The translations under genes and the position numbers were made by a program. 64,000 nt of DNA from Woronichinia naegeliana WA131 (GTDB taxonomy: Bacteria; Cyanobacteriota; Cyanobacteriia; Cyanobacteriales; Microcystaceae). Below, one piece after another: positions 42,369-50,897 of the stretch (position 1 is its first letter; the number at the start of each line of letters is the position of its first letter). Location: assembly GCA_025370055.1 (NCBI GenBank), contig CP073041.1, positions 1,364,001-1,428,000 on the forward strand. Direction: 5' to 3'. The notes under the pieces were generated by a model. The model saw only the letters and a list, made by a program, of their open reading frames with translations, did no database searches and was not told where the DNA came from.

Positions 42369-44336
42369 CTAGGCTCCTCCGCGTAATTTATCGAGAACAG
42401 AACGATCTTCTAGGGTAGAAGTATCCCCCGAAATTTCTTGACCAGAGGCTAAACTCCTCAATAAACGTCGCATGATTTTACCTGATCGCGTTTTGGGAAG
42501 CACATCCGTAAAACGAATTTCACTGGGACGGGCGATCGCCCCAATTTCGCCCACAACGTGCTGTTTGAGTTCTTTCGCCAGAGCCTCACTAGGGGTTTGA
42601 CTGCCTTCTAAGACCACAAAGGCAAAAATGGCTTCTCCGGTTAAATCATCGGGTTTACCGACAACTGCGGCTTCTGCTACTGTGCGATGGGAAACTAAAG
42701 CTGATTCCACTTCCATTGTGCCCAGGCGATGACCGGCAACACTAATCACATCATCGACTCGACCCATTACCCAATAGTAACCATCTTGATCCCGTCGTGC
42801 GCCATCTCCGGCAAAATAAACATAGTTACCCTCCTTGGGCGGAATATGCTCCCAATAGGTACGACGGAAGCGATCGCTGTCGCCATAGACATCACGAATC
42901 ATACTGGGCCAGGGATGTTTGATAATTAGATAGCCACCCTGCTCATCGGTGACAGCATTACCATCTAGATCCACAATATCAGCAACAATACCAGGGAAAG
43001 GACGAGTACAGGAACCAGGCTTAGTCGGAATTGCACCAGGCAAGGGCGTGATCATAATTCCCCCCGTTTCCGTTTGCCACCAGGTATCCACAATCGGACA
43101 TTTTTCGCCGCCAATGACTTTGTGATACCACATCCAAGCTTCAGGATTAATCGGTTCGCCGACAGTTCCCAGTAAACGCAGAGAGGAGAGGTTACGGGCA
43201 TTAGGAATGTCATCTCCAGCACGGATAAAGGCACGAATTGCAGTCGGGGCAGTGTAGAAAATATTCACACCATATTTTTCAATCACATCCCAAAAGCAAC
43301 CTGGATTAGAAGGACGGGGAACCCCTTCATACATAACCGTTGTGGCTCCGTTAGATAAAGGCCCATAGACGATATAGCTGTGGCCCGTAATCCAACCCAC
43401 ATCAGCCGTACACCAATAGACATCGGTATCTTTGAGATCAAAAATCCATTTGGTCGTCATGTGGGTATAGAGGTTATAGCCCCCCGTTGTATGCACAACC
43501 CCTTTGGGCTTGCCCGTACTTCCCGACGTGTAGAGAATAAAGAGCATATCTTCACTGTCCATCGGCTCGGCAGGACAATCAGCCGACATTTGGGATTTGA
43601 GATCGTGCCACCAATGATCCCGACCATCCACCATCGCGATCGCTTCTTTGGTGCGTTGAACGACTAATACATTTTCCACGCTAGGCGCACCATGTTCTAG
43701 AGCCAGATCAACCTGTTCCTTAAGGGCAATGACTTTATCTTTGCGGAAACCACCATCGGCTGTTACCACTAATTTAGCTTTGGCATCCACCAGGCGATCG
43801 CGAACTGCTTCAGCACTAAAACCCCCAAAAACCACACTATGGGCTGCCCCAATCCTGGCACAGGCTAACATGGCAATGGCTGCTTCGGGAATCATGGGCA
43901 TATAAATACCAACGCGATCGCCTTTTTTAACCCCCAAGTGTTTCATGACATTGGCAAAAAGACAGACTTCTCGATGTAGTTCCCCGTAGGTCAGGGTGCG
44001 AGAATCGCCTGGTTCCCCTTCCCAAATAATGGCGGCCTTATTGCGTCGCCAGGTGGTGAGATGACGATCTAAACAGTTATAGGAAATATTGAGTTGGCCC
44101 CCTACAAACCATTTAGCAAAGGGAGGTTGCCAGTCGAGAACGGTATCCCATTTTTTAAACCAATGCAATTCCTGTTCTGCTAATTCAGCCCAAAATCGTT
44201 CAGGATTGGCGGCGGCCTTACTATAGAGTTGCTCATACTCGCGCACACTGCGAACATAGGCTTGGTCACTAAATTCCGATGGTGGATTAAATAATCGTTC
44301 TTCGTGGAGAACGGACTCGATGGTGGGGTCTGACAT
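42369..44336 (-). CDS. acs: acetyl-CoA synthetase (AMP-forming)
   Basis: A 655-residue acetate-CoA ligase that converts acetate, ATP and CoA to acetyl-CoA through acetyl-AMP. Motifs are the adenylate-forming A3 [18 protein letters not shown], the acetyl pocket WWQTETGG, the A8 hinge [20 protein letters not shown] and the regulatory lysine in [15 protein letters not shown], a target of protein acetylation. Length is standard. It is transcribed alone, with about 220 bp between its start and the divergent GDKI cassette. Confidence 0.95.
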   Translation of the reverse strand: MSDPTIESVLHEERLFNPPSEFSDQAYVRSVREYEQLYSKAAANPERFWAELAEQELHWFKKWDTVLDWQPPFAKWFVGGQLNISYNCLDRHLTTWRRNKAAIIWEGEPGDSRTLTYGELHREVCLFANVMKHLGVKKGDRVGIYMPMIPEAAIAMLACARIGAAHSVVFGGFSAEAVRDRLVDAKAKLVVTADGGFRKDKVIALKEQVDLALEHGAPSVENVLVVQRTKEAIAMVDGRDHWWHDLKSQMSADCPAEPMDSEDMLFILYTSGSTGKPKGVVHTTGGYNLYTHMTTKWIFDLKDTDVYWCTADVGWITGHSYIVYGPLSNGATTVMYEGVPRPSNPGCFWDVIEKYGVNIFYTAPTAIRAFIRAGDDIPNARNLSSLRLLGTVGEPINPEAWMWYHKVIGGEKCPIVDTWWQTETGGIMITPLPGAIPTKPGSCTRPFPGIVADIVDLDGNAVTDEQGGYLIIKHPWPSMIRDVYGDSDRFRRTYWEHIPPKEGNYVYFAGDGARRDQDGYYWVMGRVDDVISVAGHRLGTMEVESALVSHRTVAEAAVVGKPDDLTGEAIFAFVVLEGSQTPSEALAKELKQHVVGEIGAIARPSEIRFTDVLPKTRSGKIMRRLLRSLASGQEISGDTSTLEDRSVLDKLRGGA

Positions 44337-44559
44337 AGATTTATCGGATGATGACGACTTGTTGTGTTCATTGTCTCAAACATCGTTATTGATCCCCGCA
44401 ATTGTAATGTTATGTTAAGTTCCTCGTACCATTAAGTGATCTTAATTTGGGAAGGCGGCGATCGCGGCTGACTTTTGTTGCTAGAATAGGAGCCAAACTC
44501 GCCAGTTTTGTCTAGGAGGAAATTGGGGGGAATCAAATTTACTTTGTAAAAAGCGAAAA

Positions 44560-44919
44560 ATGTCTAACATTTACCAACGAAATGACGGGGGCGGTGATAA
44601 TATCGCAGGTGACAAAATCGCAGGAGACAAGATTGGTCGTGACAAAATCGTTTATTACTATTCCCAAAACTTAGTTCAAGCGGCTCAGGACATTCAAAAT
44701 TTGATTGCTCAACTTTCTCAAGATTATGATAGCAGCACGCCATTGGGACAAATACAAATGAGTACTAAAATCATTGAAGGTATTGAGGCTAATCCTACTC
44801 TGAAACAACGAACTTTTAATGCCATCAAAGAAGGTGGTGCGACGGCTTTAGAAGAAGCGATTAATCATCCTGTTGCCAAAATTACAATTGCTACTCTAAA
44901 AGGTTTTATTGATGCTTAG
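44560..44919 (+). CDS. GDNI/GDKI-motif protein, first gene of the Roc-COR cassette
   Basis: A 119-residue protein. Residues 12-30 are a repetitive GDNIAGDKIAGDKIGRDKI motif, then a helical domain (VQAAQDIQNLIAQLSQDYDS, then LGQIQMSTKIIEGIEANPTL) ending in EEAINHPVAKITIATLKGFIDA. The motif is a short beta-solenoid-like repeat, seen in many cyanobacterial accessory proteins linked to signalling or conflict modules; its role is unknown. The same motif ends the third gene at 46599-47021, tying the outer genes of this cassette together. Confidence 0.65.
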   Translation: MSNIYQRNDGGGDNIAGDKIAGDKIGRDKIVYYYSQNLVQAAQDIQNLIAQLSQDYDSSTPLGQIQMSTKIIEGIEANPTLKQRTFNAIKEGGATALEEAINHPVAKITIATLKGFIDA

Positions 44920-45019
44920 ATGGTGTTTAAAAATTATTTATTGTAATTGAAAGTTAAATTTACAACTTAGGATGAATAGTCTTTAATAATAATTTTGTAA
45001 AAAATTCGCGGAAAAGTCA

Positions 45020-46591
45020 ATGAGTGAAAAACAATTATTGCAAGCGGTAGCAAACCATTCTGCACTATCAAATCCAGAAGTTGTTGATGATGAAGCTTTA
45101 CCTCTGAATGAAGCTAAGGTTATTTTTGTAGGACAAGGTTCAGTTGGTAAAACATCTCTGATTCAACGACTAACACACGATACTTTTAATAAGACATACG
45201 AAAACATCACTGACCGACTGGATATTAAATCATGGTGGTTAAATATAAACGATCAATCAATTAAGCTTGATTTATTGGATTTTAGTGTTCAAGAAATTTA
45301 TTATGCAACCCATCAGCTTTTTTTAACTAGACATACTTTATATATCCTCGTATTGAACAGTCGTGTTGAAGAAGAAGAAAATCGCGTTGAATATTGGCTT
45401 AAGATAATAGAAACATTTGGTGGCAATTCCCCTATTTTAATTGTAGGAAACAAATCTGATCAACAGCCACTTGATATAAATCGAAAGGCTTTAATCTCTA
45501 AATACCCTACCATTAAAGGCATTTTTGAAGTTTCCTGTTTAACGGGTGAAGGAATTGATAGTTTACGTAATTTTATCAAACAAATCATTCCGTCTCTTCC
45601 TCATACTTTTGATCTGATGCCAAAAACCCGGTTTGAAATTAAGGCCGCTTTAGGCGATTTAGATAAAGATTATATTGCCTATGAAGACTATCAAGTAATC
45701 TGTGCCGAACATGGTCTAATTAAATCAACAGATCAATCTCTGCTAATTAATTTTCTCCATGACCTCGGCTCTGTTATTTATTTTGATAATTCTCGGCTCG
45801 GTGATACGATTATTGTCAATTTTAAATGGTTAACAGACGCAATTTATTCGATTTTCGATTCTAGTTTAATTAGAGAGGATAAAGGTGTTGTATCTTTCGA
45901 TTCGCTAAAAAAAATCTTAGACTGTAATCGTTACCCCGTGAATAAACATCGCTTTATTCTCGACATCATGCAGTCTTTTCAGTGGTGTTATGAACTGAAA
46001 AATGAGAGTTTTCTTATTCCAAATTTACTTTCTAAGGAAATTCCTCTAGAAGTTGAACTACAGGATTGGAATGACTCTCTGCAATTTCAATATCGTTACG
46101 ATTTCTTACCAGAAAGTATAGTGTTTCGTTTCATTGTACGTCAAAATCAATTTATCGATCACAATTTTGTTTGGCGTAGTGGTGTTGTTTTAAAATTCAA
46201 GGAGAATATCGCTCAAATTGTTGCTGATTTTGAAGAAAAAACAATTAACATTTTTGTAACTGGCTTACTCAATACTAGACGTGATGCCCTCGCTGCCATT
46301 CGCTATGAATTGGATAGTATTAATGAGACTTTTGCTAATCTTCAAGTCTCAGAACGTGTGCCGATTCCAAATCATCCGAACTTTTCCGTTGACTATCAAA
46401 CGCTCTTGGCTTGCGAAAGGGAAGGAATACGCGAAATTATTCCTGATGGCATGACAACGCCAATTGACGTTCAACTATTAATGAATGGTATTGAACCATT
46501 TACTATTTATCAAAGAGACCCAAAACTGCTCCGTAAACGGGAAAATTTAAAAGAGCGTATAAGCAAAGGGCTGGCCAAACTTGGAGAGTAG
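45020..46591 (+). CDS. Roc-COR (ROCO) family GTPase
   Basis: A 523-residue GTPase. The Roc domain (about 30-195) has G1 GQGSVGKTS (38-46), G4 NKSD (144-147) and G5-like SCLTG; the G3 box reads DFSVQE (87-92) instead of the usual DxxGQE. A COR domain follows (about 205-470): KDYIAYEDYQVICAEHGL, then LGSVIYFDNSRLGDTIIVNF, as in LRRK2-type proteins. No LRR or kinase domain is present. The start at 45020 lies 100 bp after the first cassette gene; the third gene follows 7 bp later. Bacterial ROCO GTPases act as nucleotide-dependent dimers, and effectors here are unknown. Confidence 0.85.
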   Translation: MSEKQLLQAVANHSALSNPEVVDDEALPLNEAKVIFVGQGSVGKTSLIQRLTHDTFNKTYENITDRLDIKSWWLNINDQSIKLDLLDFSVQEIYYATHQLFLTRHTLYILVLNSRVEEEENRVEYWLKIIETFGGNSPILIVGNKSDQQPLDINRKALISKYPTIKGIFEVSCLTGEGIDSLRNFIKQIIPSLPHTFDLMPKTRFEIKAALGDLDKDYIAYEDYQVICAEHGLIKSTDQSLLINFLHDLGSVIYFDNSRLGDTIIVNFKWLTDAIYSIFDSSLIREDKGVVSFDSLKKILDCNRYPVNKHRFILDIMQSFQWCYELKNESFLIPNLLSKEIPLEVELQDWNDSLQFQYRYDFLPESIVFRFIVRQNQFIDHNFVWRSGVVLKFKENIAQIVADFEEKTINIFVTGLLNTRRDALAAIRYELDSINETFANLQVSERVPIPNHPNFSVDYQTLLACEREGIREIIPDGMTTPIDVQLLMNGIEPFTIYQRDPKLLRKRENLKERISKGLAKLGE

Positions 46592-46598
46592 CTTAAAA

Positions 46599-47021
46599 AT
46601 GAGTAAAATCCAAGATAAATTAACACGCCTAAAACAGAAACGCTCTAAAAAAGTTCAACAATTATCTGAAAGCTTCCAACAGCAAATTGGAGATATACTT
46701 GAAGATGAAATTTTAAGCATTAAAGAAGAAATATCAGATCAAATCATAGAGATCGTCGAGAAAATTGATGATAAAGATAGTTTATCTGGCAAAGAACTGG
46801 ACCAACTAAAAGAGGAACTCTATCTTCTTGCAGCTTATATTGCTGAAGTATCTGAGGATGAAACAATCAAAAGTCACAAAGCCTCAGTTCTTATTCAAAA
46901 CTCGACTGTCACAGTTCAAGCTACTGAAAGAGGAGACAATATTGCCCAGGATAAAATCGAAGGTGATAAAGTAGTTCGTGACAAAATTCAAGATTATCAT
47001 AATGTAGAAAAATCAAACTAA
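46599..47021 (+). CDS. helical protein with C-terminal GDNI/GDKI motif
   Basis: A 140-residue protein. I take the ATG at 46599 (MSKIQDKLTRLKQKR); an open frame reaches a TTG at 46581 inside the GTPase gene. Residues 1-95 are mostly coiled coil and acidic helix. Residues 96-107 are beta (ASVLIQNSTVTV), followed by the motif RGDNIAQDKIEGDKVVRDKI at 111-130. It matches the repeat of the first cassette gene and may let the two proteins assemble. The 7-bp gap to the GTPase indicates one transcript. Confidence 0.65.
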   Translation: MSKIQDKLTRLKQKRSKKVQQLSESFQQQIGDILEDEILSIKEEISDQIIEIVEKIDDKDSLSGKELDQLKEELYLLAAYIAEVSEDETIKSHKASVLIQNSTVTVQATERGDNIAQDKIEGDKVVRDKIQDYHNVEKSN

Positions 47022-47351
47022 AATTCACTAAAAAGATTAGTCGCTGTATTTGTACAAGACTGTTGTATTGTCAAAGTGGGATGATAATAGTTAACTAAAT
47101 TCCCTCTGACTCAATCTGGAAAAGTTAAACAGCGATCACTCTCTTTGTTTGTATTGTTCAATTACTATACTTGTTTTGACCTGTATCGCAGAGCCGCACC
47201 AATTGTGTACTCAAAACAGACTTAAATCAGTCAATGGCTTGGGCCGCAAAAATAAATTTAGAATCATGGTGGCTTGGGACAGCAGTTTGCAATTCGTGTC
47301 ATTACAAAACAAGTAGATTCAGGGGCTACTTTTTCTTTATAATGGGAAGCC
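47022..47351. other. gap before mutL
   Basis: About 330 bp with no supported gene. It holds the minimal MITE derivative described at 47235-47278 and presumably the mutL promoter. Nothing else was recognised. Confidence 0.5.
47235..47278. mobile_element. 26-bp MITE derivative (termini fused) with 9-bp target duplication
   Basis: A 26-bp core (47244-47269) is flanked by the exact direct repeat TGGCTTGGG (47235-47243 and 47270-47278). The core starts like the left end of the 123-bp MITE (GCAAAAATAAATTT) and ends like its right end (AAATTTAGAAT), fused at the shared AAATTT. It matches the expected fusion at 22 of 26 positions. The best explanation is a MITE copy collapsed by recombination between its two AAATTT boxes. 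Confidence 0.6.
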
Positions 47352-49034
47352 ATGATTCAGTCTTTACCGAATGATCTCGTTAATTTGATTGCGGCGGGAG
47401 AAGTGATTGATTCCTTTGTCGCAGTGGTACGAGAATTGGTGGAAAATGCGATCGATGCGGGGGCAACTCGTCTTAGAATTTATCTTAATCCCGAACAGTG
47501 GCAAGTACAGGTAATTGATAATGGCCAGGGAATGACCTTAGAGGATTTGCAAATCTGCGCTCTTCCCCATACCACCAGTAAAATTCAATCCCTAGATGAT
47601 TTTTTTAAGATTAATAGTCTTGGTTTTCGGGGCCAAGCTCTCCATAGTCTCAGCCAGGTAGCAGAGTTAGAGATCGCCACTCGTTCAGCCCAGGGAGAAA
47701 ATGTGGGTTGGCAAGCCAGCTACAATCAGCAGGGAGAAGTTCAGAGGATGGAATCCTTGGCCCTGGCGGTGGGAACCTTAGTAAACGTGAAAAACTTGTT
47801 TGCTAATCTCCCCCAGCGTCGTCAGGCTTTATCGGGGCGATCGCCGCAAATAAAAGCGATTCAACAATACGTGCAGGAAATGGCCCTCTGTCATCCCCAG
47901 ATCACCTGGCAAATTTGGCTGAAGGAGCGTCTTTGTTTTAGCCTGAGTCCAGGCCAATCCGCCGGACAGATTTTGCCGCAAATTTTGAAGGGGGTCAAAA
48001 CATCGGATCTACAGCATTTTTCTAGTACGGTAGAGATTCCCGATCATCCCAATCGGCCAGGGACTCTGACCCTTTGGTCTGGCTTAAGCGATCGCTGTCA
48101 TCGTCATCGTCCTGACTGGGTGAAAGTGGCCCTCAATCAACGCCCGATTCATTGTCTTGAACTGGAACAAACTTTAATTAATGCCTTCCATCGCACCTTA
48201 CCTCGCGATCGCTTTCCCGTTTGTTTTTTACATTTGCAAATAGAACCTGATCAAATTGACTGGAATCGTCACCCCGCTAAAACAGAAATTTATTTACAAT
48301 CCTTGAGCTTTTGGCAAGAGCAAATTACAACCGCCGTTCACACCTGCTTGCAACTGCATCCCTCTTCTGCCCAACAACAACAGCGTGTTACCCAATTACT
48401 GAAAACCGCCGAAGCTAACGGGATTTATCGCATTAATCCCCTCGAACAAAGTCTGGAAAGTCAACTCGGCCAAGCAACGCCAGAAACTAATCTCATCTCT
48501 CTCAAGGCGATCGGCCAGGTAAACCAGACCTATATTATTGCCGAAGTAAGTGAGGGAATTTGGCTAATCGAACAGCATATTGCCCACGAGCGAGTACTTT
48601 ACGAACAATTACAGGCAAATTGGCAATGTGTTCCTATTACCACTCCGCTTTTACTCAATTATTTAACCTCAGCCCAGGTCGAAAAATTGGTGCATTTAGG
48701 CATTGATATTGAACTCTTTGGCGAGTCAGTCTGGGCCGTTCGGTCAGTTCCGGCTCCTTTAGTGCAACGGGAAGATTGTCTTGAAGCCTTACAGGAATTA
48801 AGTTTAGGGGGAGATTTAGCTACGGCTCAAGCGGCGATCGCCTGTCGAACAGCGATCAAGAATGGTACCCCCTTAACGCTAGGAGAAATGCAAAGCCTAT
48901 TGGAACAGTGGCAACAGACCCGTCAGCCCCGTACCTGTCCTCATGGCAGGCCCATCTATTTGGCCTTAACGGAAACTGCTCTGGCTCGTTTTTTTCGTCG
49001 TAATTGGATGATCGGGAAAAGTCATGGTTTGTGA
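47352..49034 (+). CDS. mutL: DNA mismatch repair protein MutL
   Basis: A 560-residue MutL. The GHKL ATPase has motif I RELVENAIDAGATRL (from residue 27), motif II VIDNGQGM and motif III around FRGQALHSL. The C-terminal dimerisation domain carries the endonuclease metal motif as EQHIAHERVLYE (from residue 407), a variant of DQHA-x2-E-x4-E with D to E, plus CPHGRP near the end. It is the nicking-type MutL expected where MutH is absent. It is transcribed alone. Confidence 0.92.
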   Translation: MIQSLPNDLVNLIAAGEVIDSFVAVVRELVENAIDAGATRLRIYLNPEQWQVQVIDNGQGMTLEDLQICALPHTTSKIQSLDDFFKINSLGFRGQALHSLSQVAELEIATRSAQGENVGWQASYNQQGEVQRMESLALAVGTLVNVKNLFANLPQRRQALSGRSPQIKAIQQYVQEMALCHPQITWQIWLKERLCFSLSPGQSAGQILPQILKGVKTSDLQHFSSTVEIPDHPNRPGTLTLWSGLSDRCHRHRPDWVKVALNQRPIHCLELEQTLINAFHRTLPRDRFPVCFLHLQIEPDQIDWNRHPAKTEIYLQSLSFWQEQITTAVHTCLQLHPSSAQQQQRVTQLLKTAEANGIYRINPLEQSLESQLGQATPETNLISLKAIGQVNQTYIIAEVSEGIWLIEQHIAHERVLYEQLQANWQCVPITTPLLLNYLTSAQVEKLVHLGIDIELFGESVWAVRSVPAPLVQREDCLEALQELSLGGDLATAQAAIACRTAIKNGTPLTLGEMQSLLEQWQQTRQPRTCPHGRPIYLALTETALARFFRRNWMIGKSHGL

Positions 49035-49067
49035 ACTAGACCGCATTCACTTTAAGAAGTTAAATTT

Positions 49068-49150
49068 TTAGCCCCCTGTCCCCAACTTTGGAGGAAAAGA
49101 GTATAAAACGGATTAAGTCAACCAGTATTGGAGAATTTAGGGGGATCAAA
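49068..49150. repeat. CCCCC/GGGGG interspersed element
   Basis: The region contains GCCCCCTGTCCCC, a CTTTGGAGG arm and a distal GAATTTAGGGGGATC, matching other copies of the dispersed element in the window. It lies in the 240-bp gap between mutL and the GT39 gene. No gene is seen here. Confidence 0.5.
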
Positions 49151-49275
49151 CCTCAAAGCCTGCCTTTTTCAAGATGTGTTTACACAGTAGCCTTATCAAG
49201 AGAGCAGAGGGGGATCGAGCGCAAAATCTATCTTTAATTTAATTAAGAACAGCTACTTATCCAGGACTATCAAAT

Positions 49276-50865
49276 TTGTTTAAAACTCATAGAACTCAAT
49301 TAAATTCAGATTTATTTTGGCTAATATTTTTTACCTTAGCAGCCATTTTTCTCTGGTTACTTGCCCTAGGTGAATTACCGCTACGGGATTGGGATGAAGG
49401 CTATTATGCCACCGTTTCTCAAGATATGTTTAACCATCATCAATGGTTGTATCCCACCTATCAAGGCCATCCCTTTTGGCTAAAACCGCCTCTTTTATTT
49501 TGGTTAATCCATCTCAGCTATCAATGGGGTGGTGTCAATGAATGGTCTTCGCGTTTACCCAGTGCCATAATTACGGCTTTAGGCGTACCCTTACTCTATC
49601 TAATTGGACGACAACTAGACTCTTTAGAGCCTGCGACTGAGCGTTATCGGGCCATTTTCTCTGCCTCAGTTTACCTAACCCTTTTACCCGTTGTCCGTTT
49701 AGGTAGATTAGCGATGCTAGATGGGATGATCAACACCTTTCTATTAATTGCAATCTTCTGTCTATTAAAAGGCTTTAAATCGTCGCGCTGGTTAGTTGGG
49801 GTCGGAGTTGGATTGGGATTAATTTCCCTCAGTAAAGGGGTTTTAGTGATAGCTTTAGGAGCAATTCTTTTAAGTTTTATTTTATGGGAAAAACGATTTA
49901 AATTACTACTTAATCCTTATTTATGGTTGGGATTATTAATCGGCTTTTTACCCGCCTTGATTTGGTATTTTTTACAAATTCATCACTATGGTCAGGATTT
50001 TGTTAAAATTCACTTTTTCTCCCAAAGTTTTGATCGTCTTTCCACTGCCGTTGAAGGCAATACGGGGCCATTCTGGTTTTACCTGATTGAGTTATTAAAA
50101 TATGCTATTCCTTGGTTATTTTTCTTTATTCCTGGTTGCATTTTGGCAGTGCGGTCACTAAGTGTGTCTGCGACATCGCGCTCTCAAACCTGGGCAAAAT
50201 TGGCATTAGTGGGTAGTATTGGCTATCTCGGTATTATTTCCCTGATGACCACTAAATTACCCTGGTATATCATGCCTTTTTATATTTTCTTTGCCTTAAT
50301 CACCGGAAATTATCTCAATCACTTAAAAAATTCACACTTAAAATATCCCTCTCTATTAAGCTATTTGTTATTGCTTTGCACCGTAATTGCCCTCGGTGGC
50401 TGGATTTATTTTACCTTTGTCACTCAACAAATCAGTTTAATCCTCATTGCTGGTGCTTTGGCCTTGACCTTTGGTAGCTCAACTTTTTACTTTTTTCAAC
50501 ATCAATATCGTTCTATTTTGCTGCTCATCCTAGGATTGTATGGTACTTTTTGTCTGCTGATGCTCTCTCCCCTCTGGAATTGGGAACTCAATGAAGCCTT
50601 TGCGGTTAAACCTGTTGCCCAACTGATCAAAAGTCAGACTCCTGCTGATACAATTATTTATAGTTCTATGCCCTATAGTCGCACCAGTTTGGATTTTTAC
50701 AGTGATCGCCAAGTTTTAGCCGTGGATGAAAAAGCGATCCAGGATTTAAGCCGCAAATCGGGCTATCTCCTCCTTGATGCCACTAGCCTCGCCAAAATAA
50801 GTACCCAACATTATCAGAACTTGGGACAATCAGGGGAATTTATCTTGATTAAAACCCATCCTTAA
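49276..50865 (+). CDS. GT39/ArnT-like glycosyltransferase
   Basis: A 529-residue membrane glycosyltransferase of the GT39/GT83 (PMT/ArnT) class, which uses polyprenyl-phosphate sugars on the outer side of the membrane. The first helix (about 12-33) is followed by the catalytic loop LPLRDWDEGYYATVSQDM (D40, E41), and more than ten further helices precede a soluble C-terminal domain. The start is a TTG at 49276. It lies 32 bp before the CPBP gene, probably in one transcript. Confidence 0.82.
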   Translation: MFKTHRTQLNSDLFWLIFFTLAAIFLWLLALGELPLRDWDEGYYATVSQDMFNHHQWLYPTYQGHPFWLKPPLLFWLIHLSYQWGGVNEWSSRLPSAIITALGVPLLYLIGRQLDSLEPATERYRAIFSASVYLTLLPVVRLGRLAMLDGMINTFLLIAIFCLLKGFKSSRWLVGVGVGLGLISLSKGVLVIALGAILLSFILWEKRFKLLLNPYLWLGLLIGFLPALIWYFLQIHHYGQDFVKIHFFSQSFDRLSTAVEGNTGPFWFYLIELLKYAIPWLFFFIPGCILAVRSLSVSATSRSQTWAKLALVGSIGYLGIISLMTTKLPWYIMPFYIFFALITGNYLNHLKNSHLKYPSLLSYLLLLCTVIALGGWIYFTFVTQQISLILIAGALALTFGSSTFYFFQHQYRSILLLILGLYGTFCLLMLSPLWNWELNEAFAVKPVAQLIKSQTPADTIIYSSMPYSRTSLDFYSDRQVLAVDEKAIQDLSRKSGYLLLDATSLAKISTQHYQNLGQSGEFILIKTHP

Positions 50866-50897
50866 GGTGCAATTTTTACTAGTTTTATTAAAATTTC

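Noticed and set aside
42729-43667. Plus-strand open frames inside acs
   Set aside because: They are antisense shadows of a well-conserved acetyl-CoA synthetase gene.
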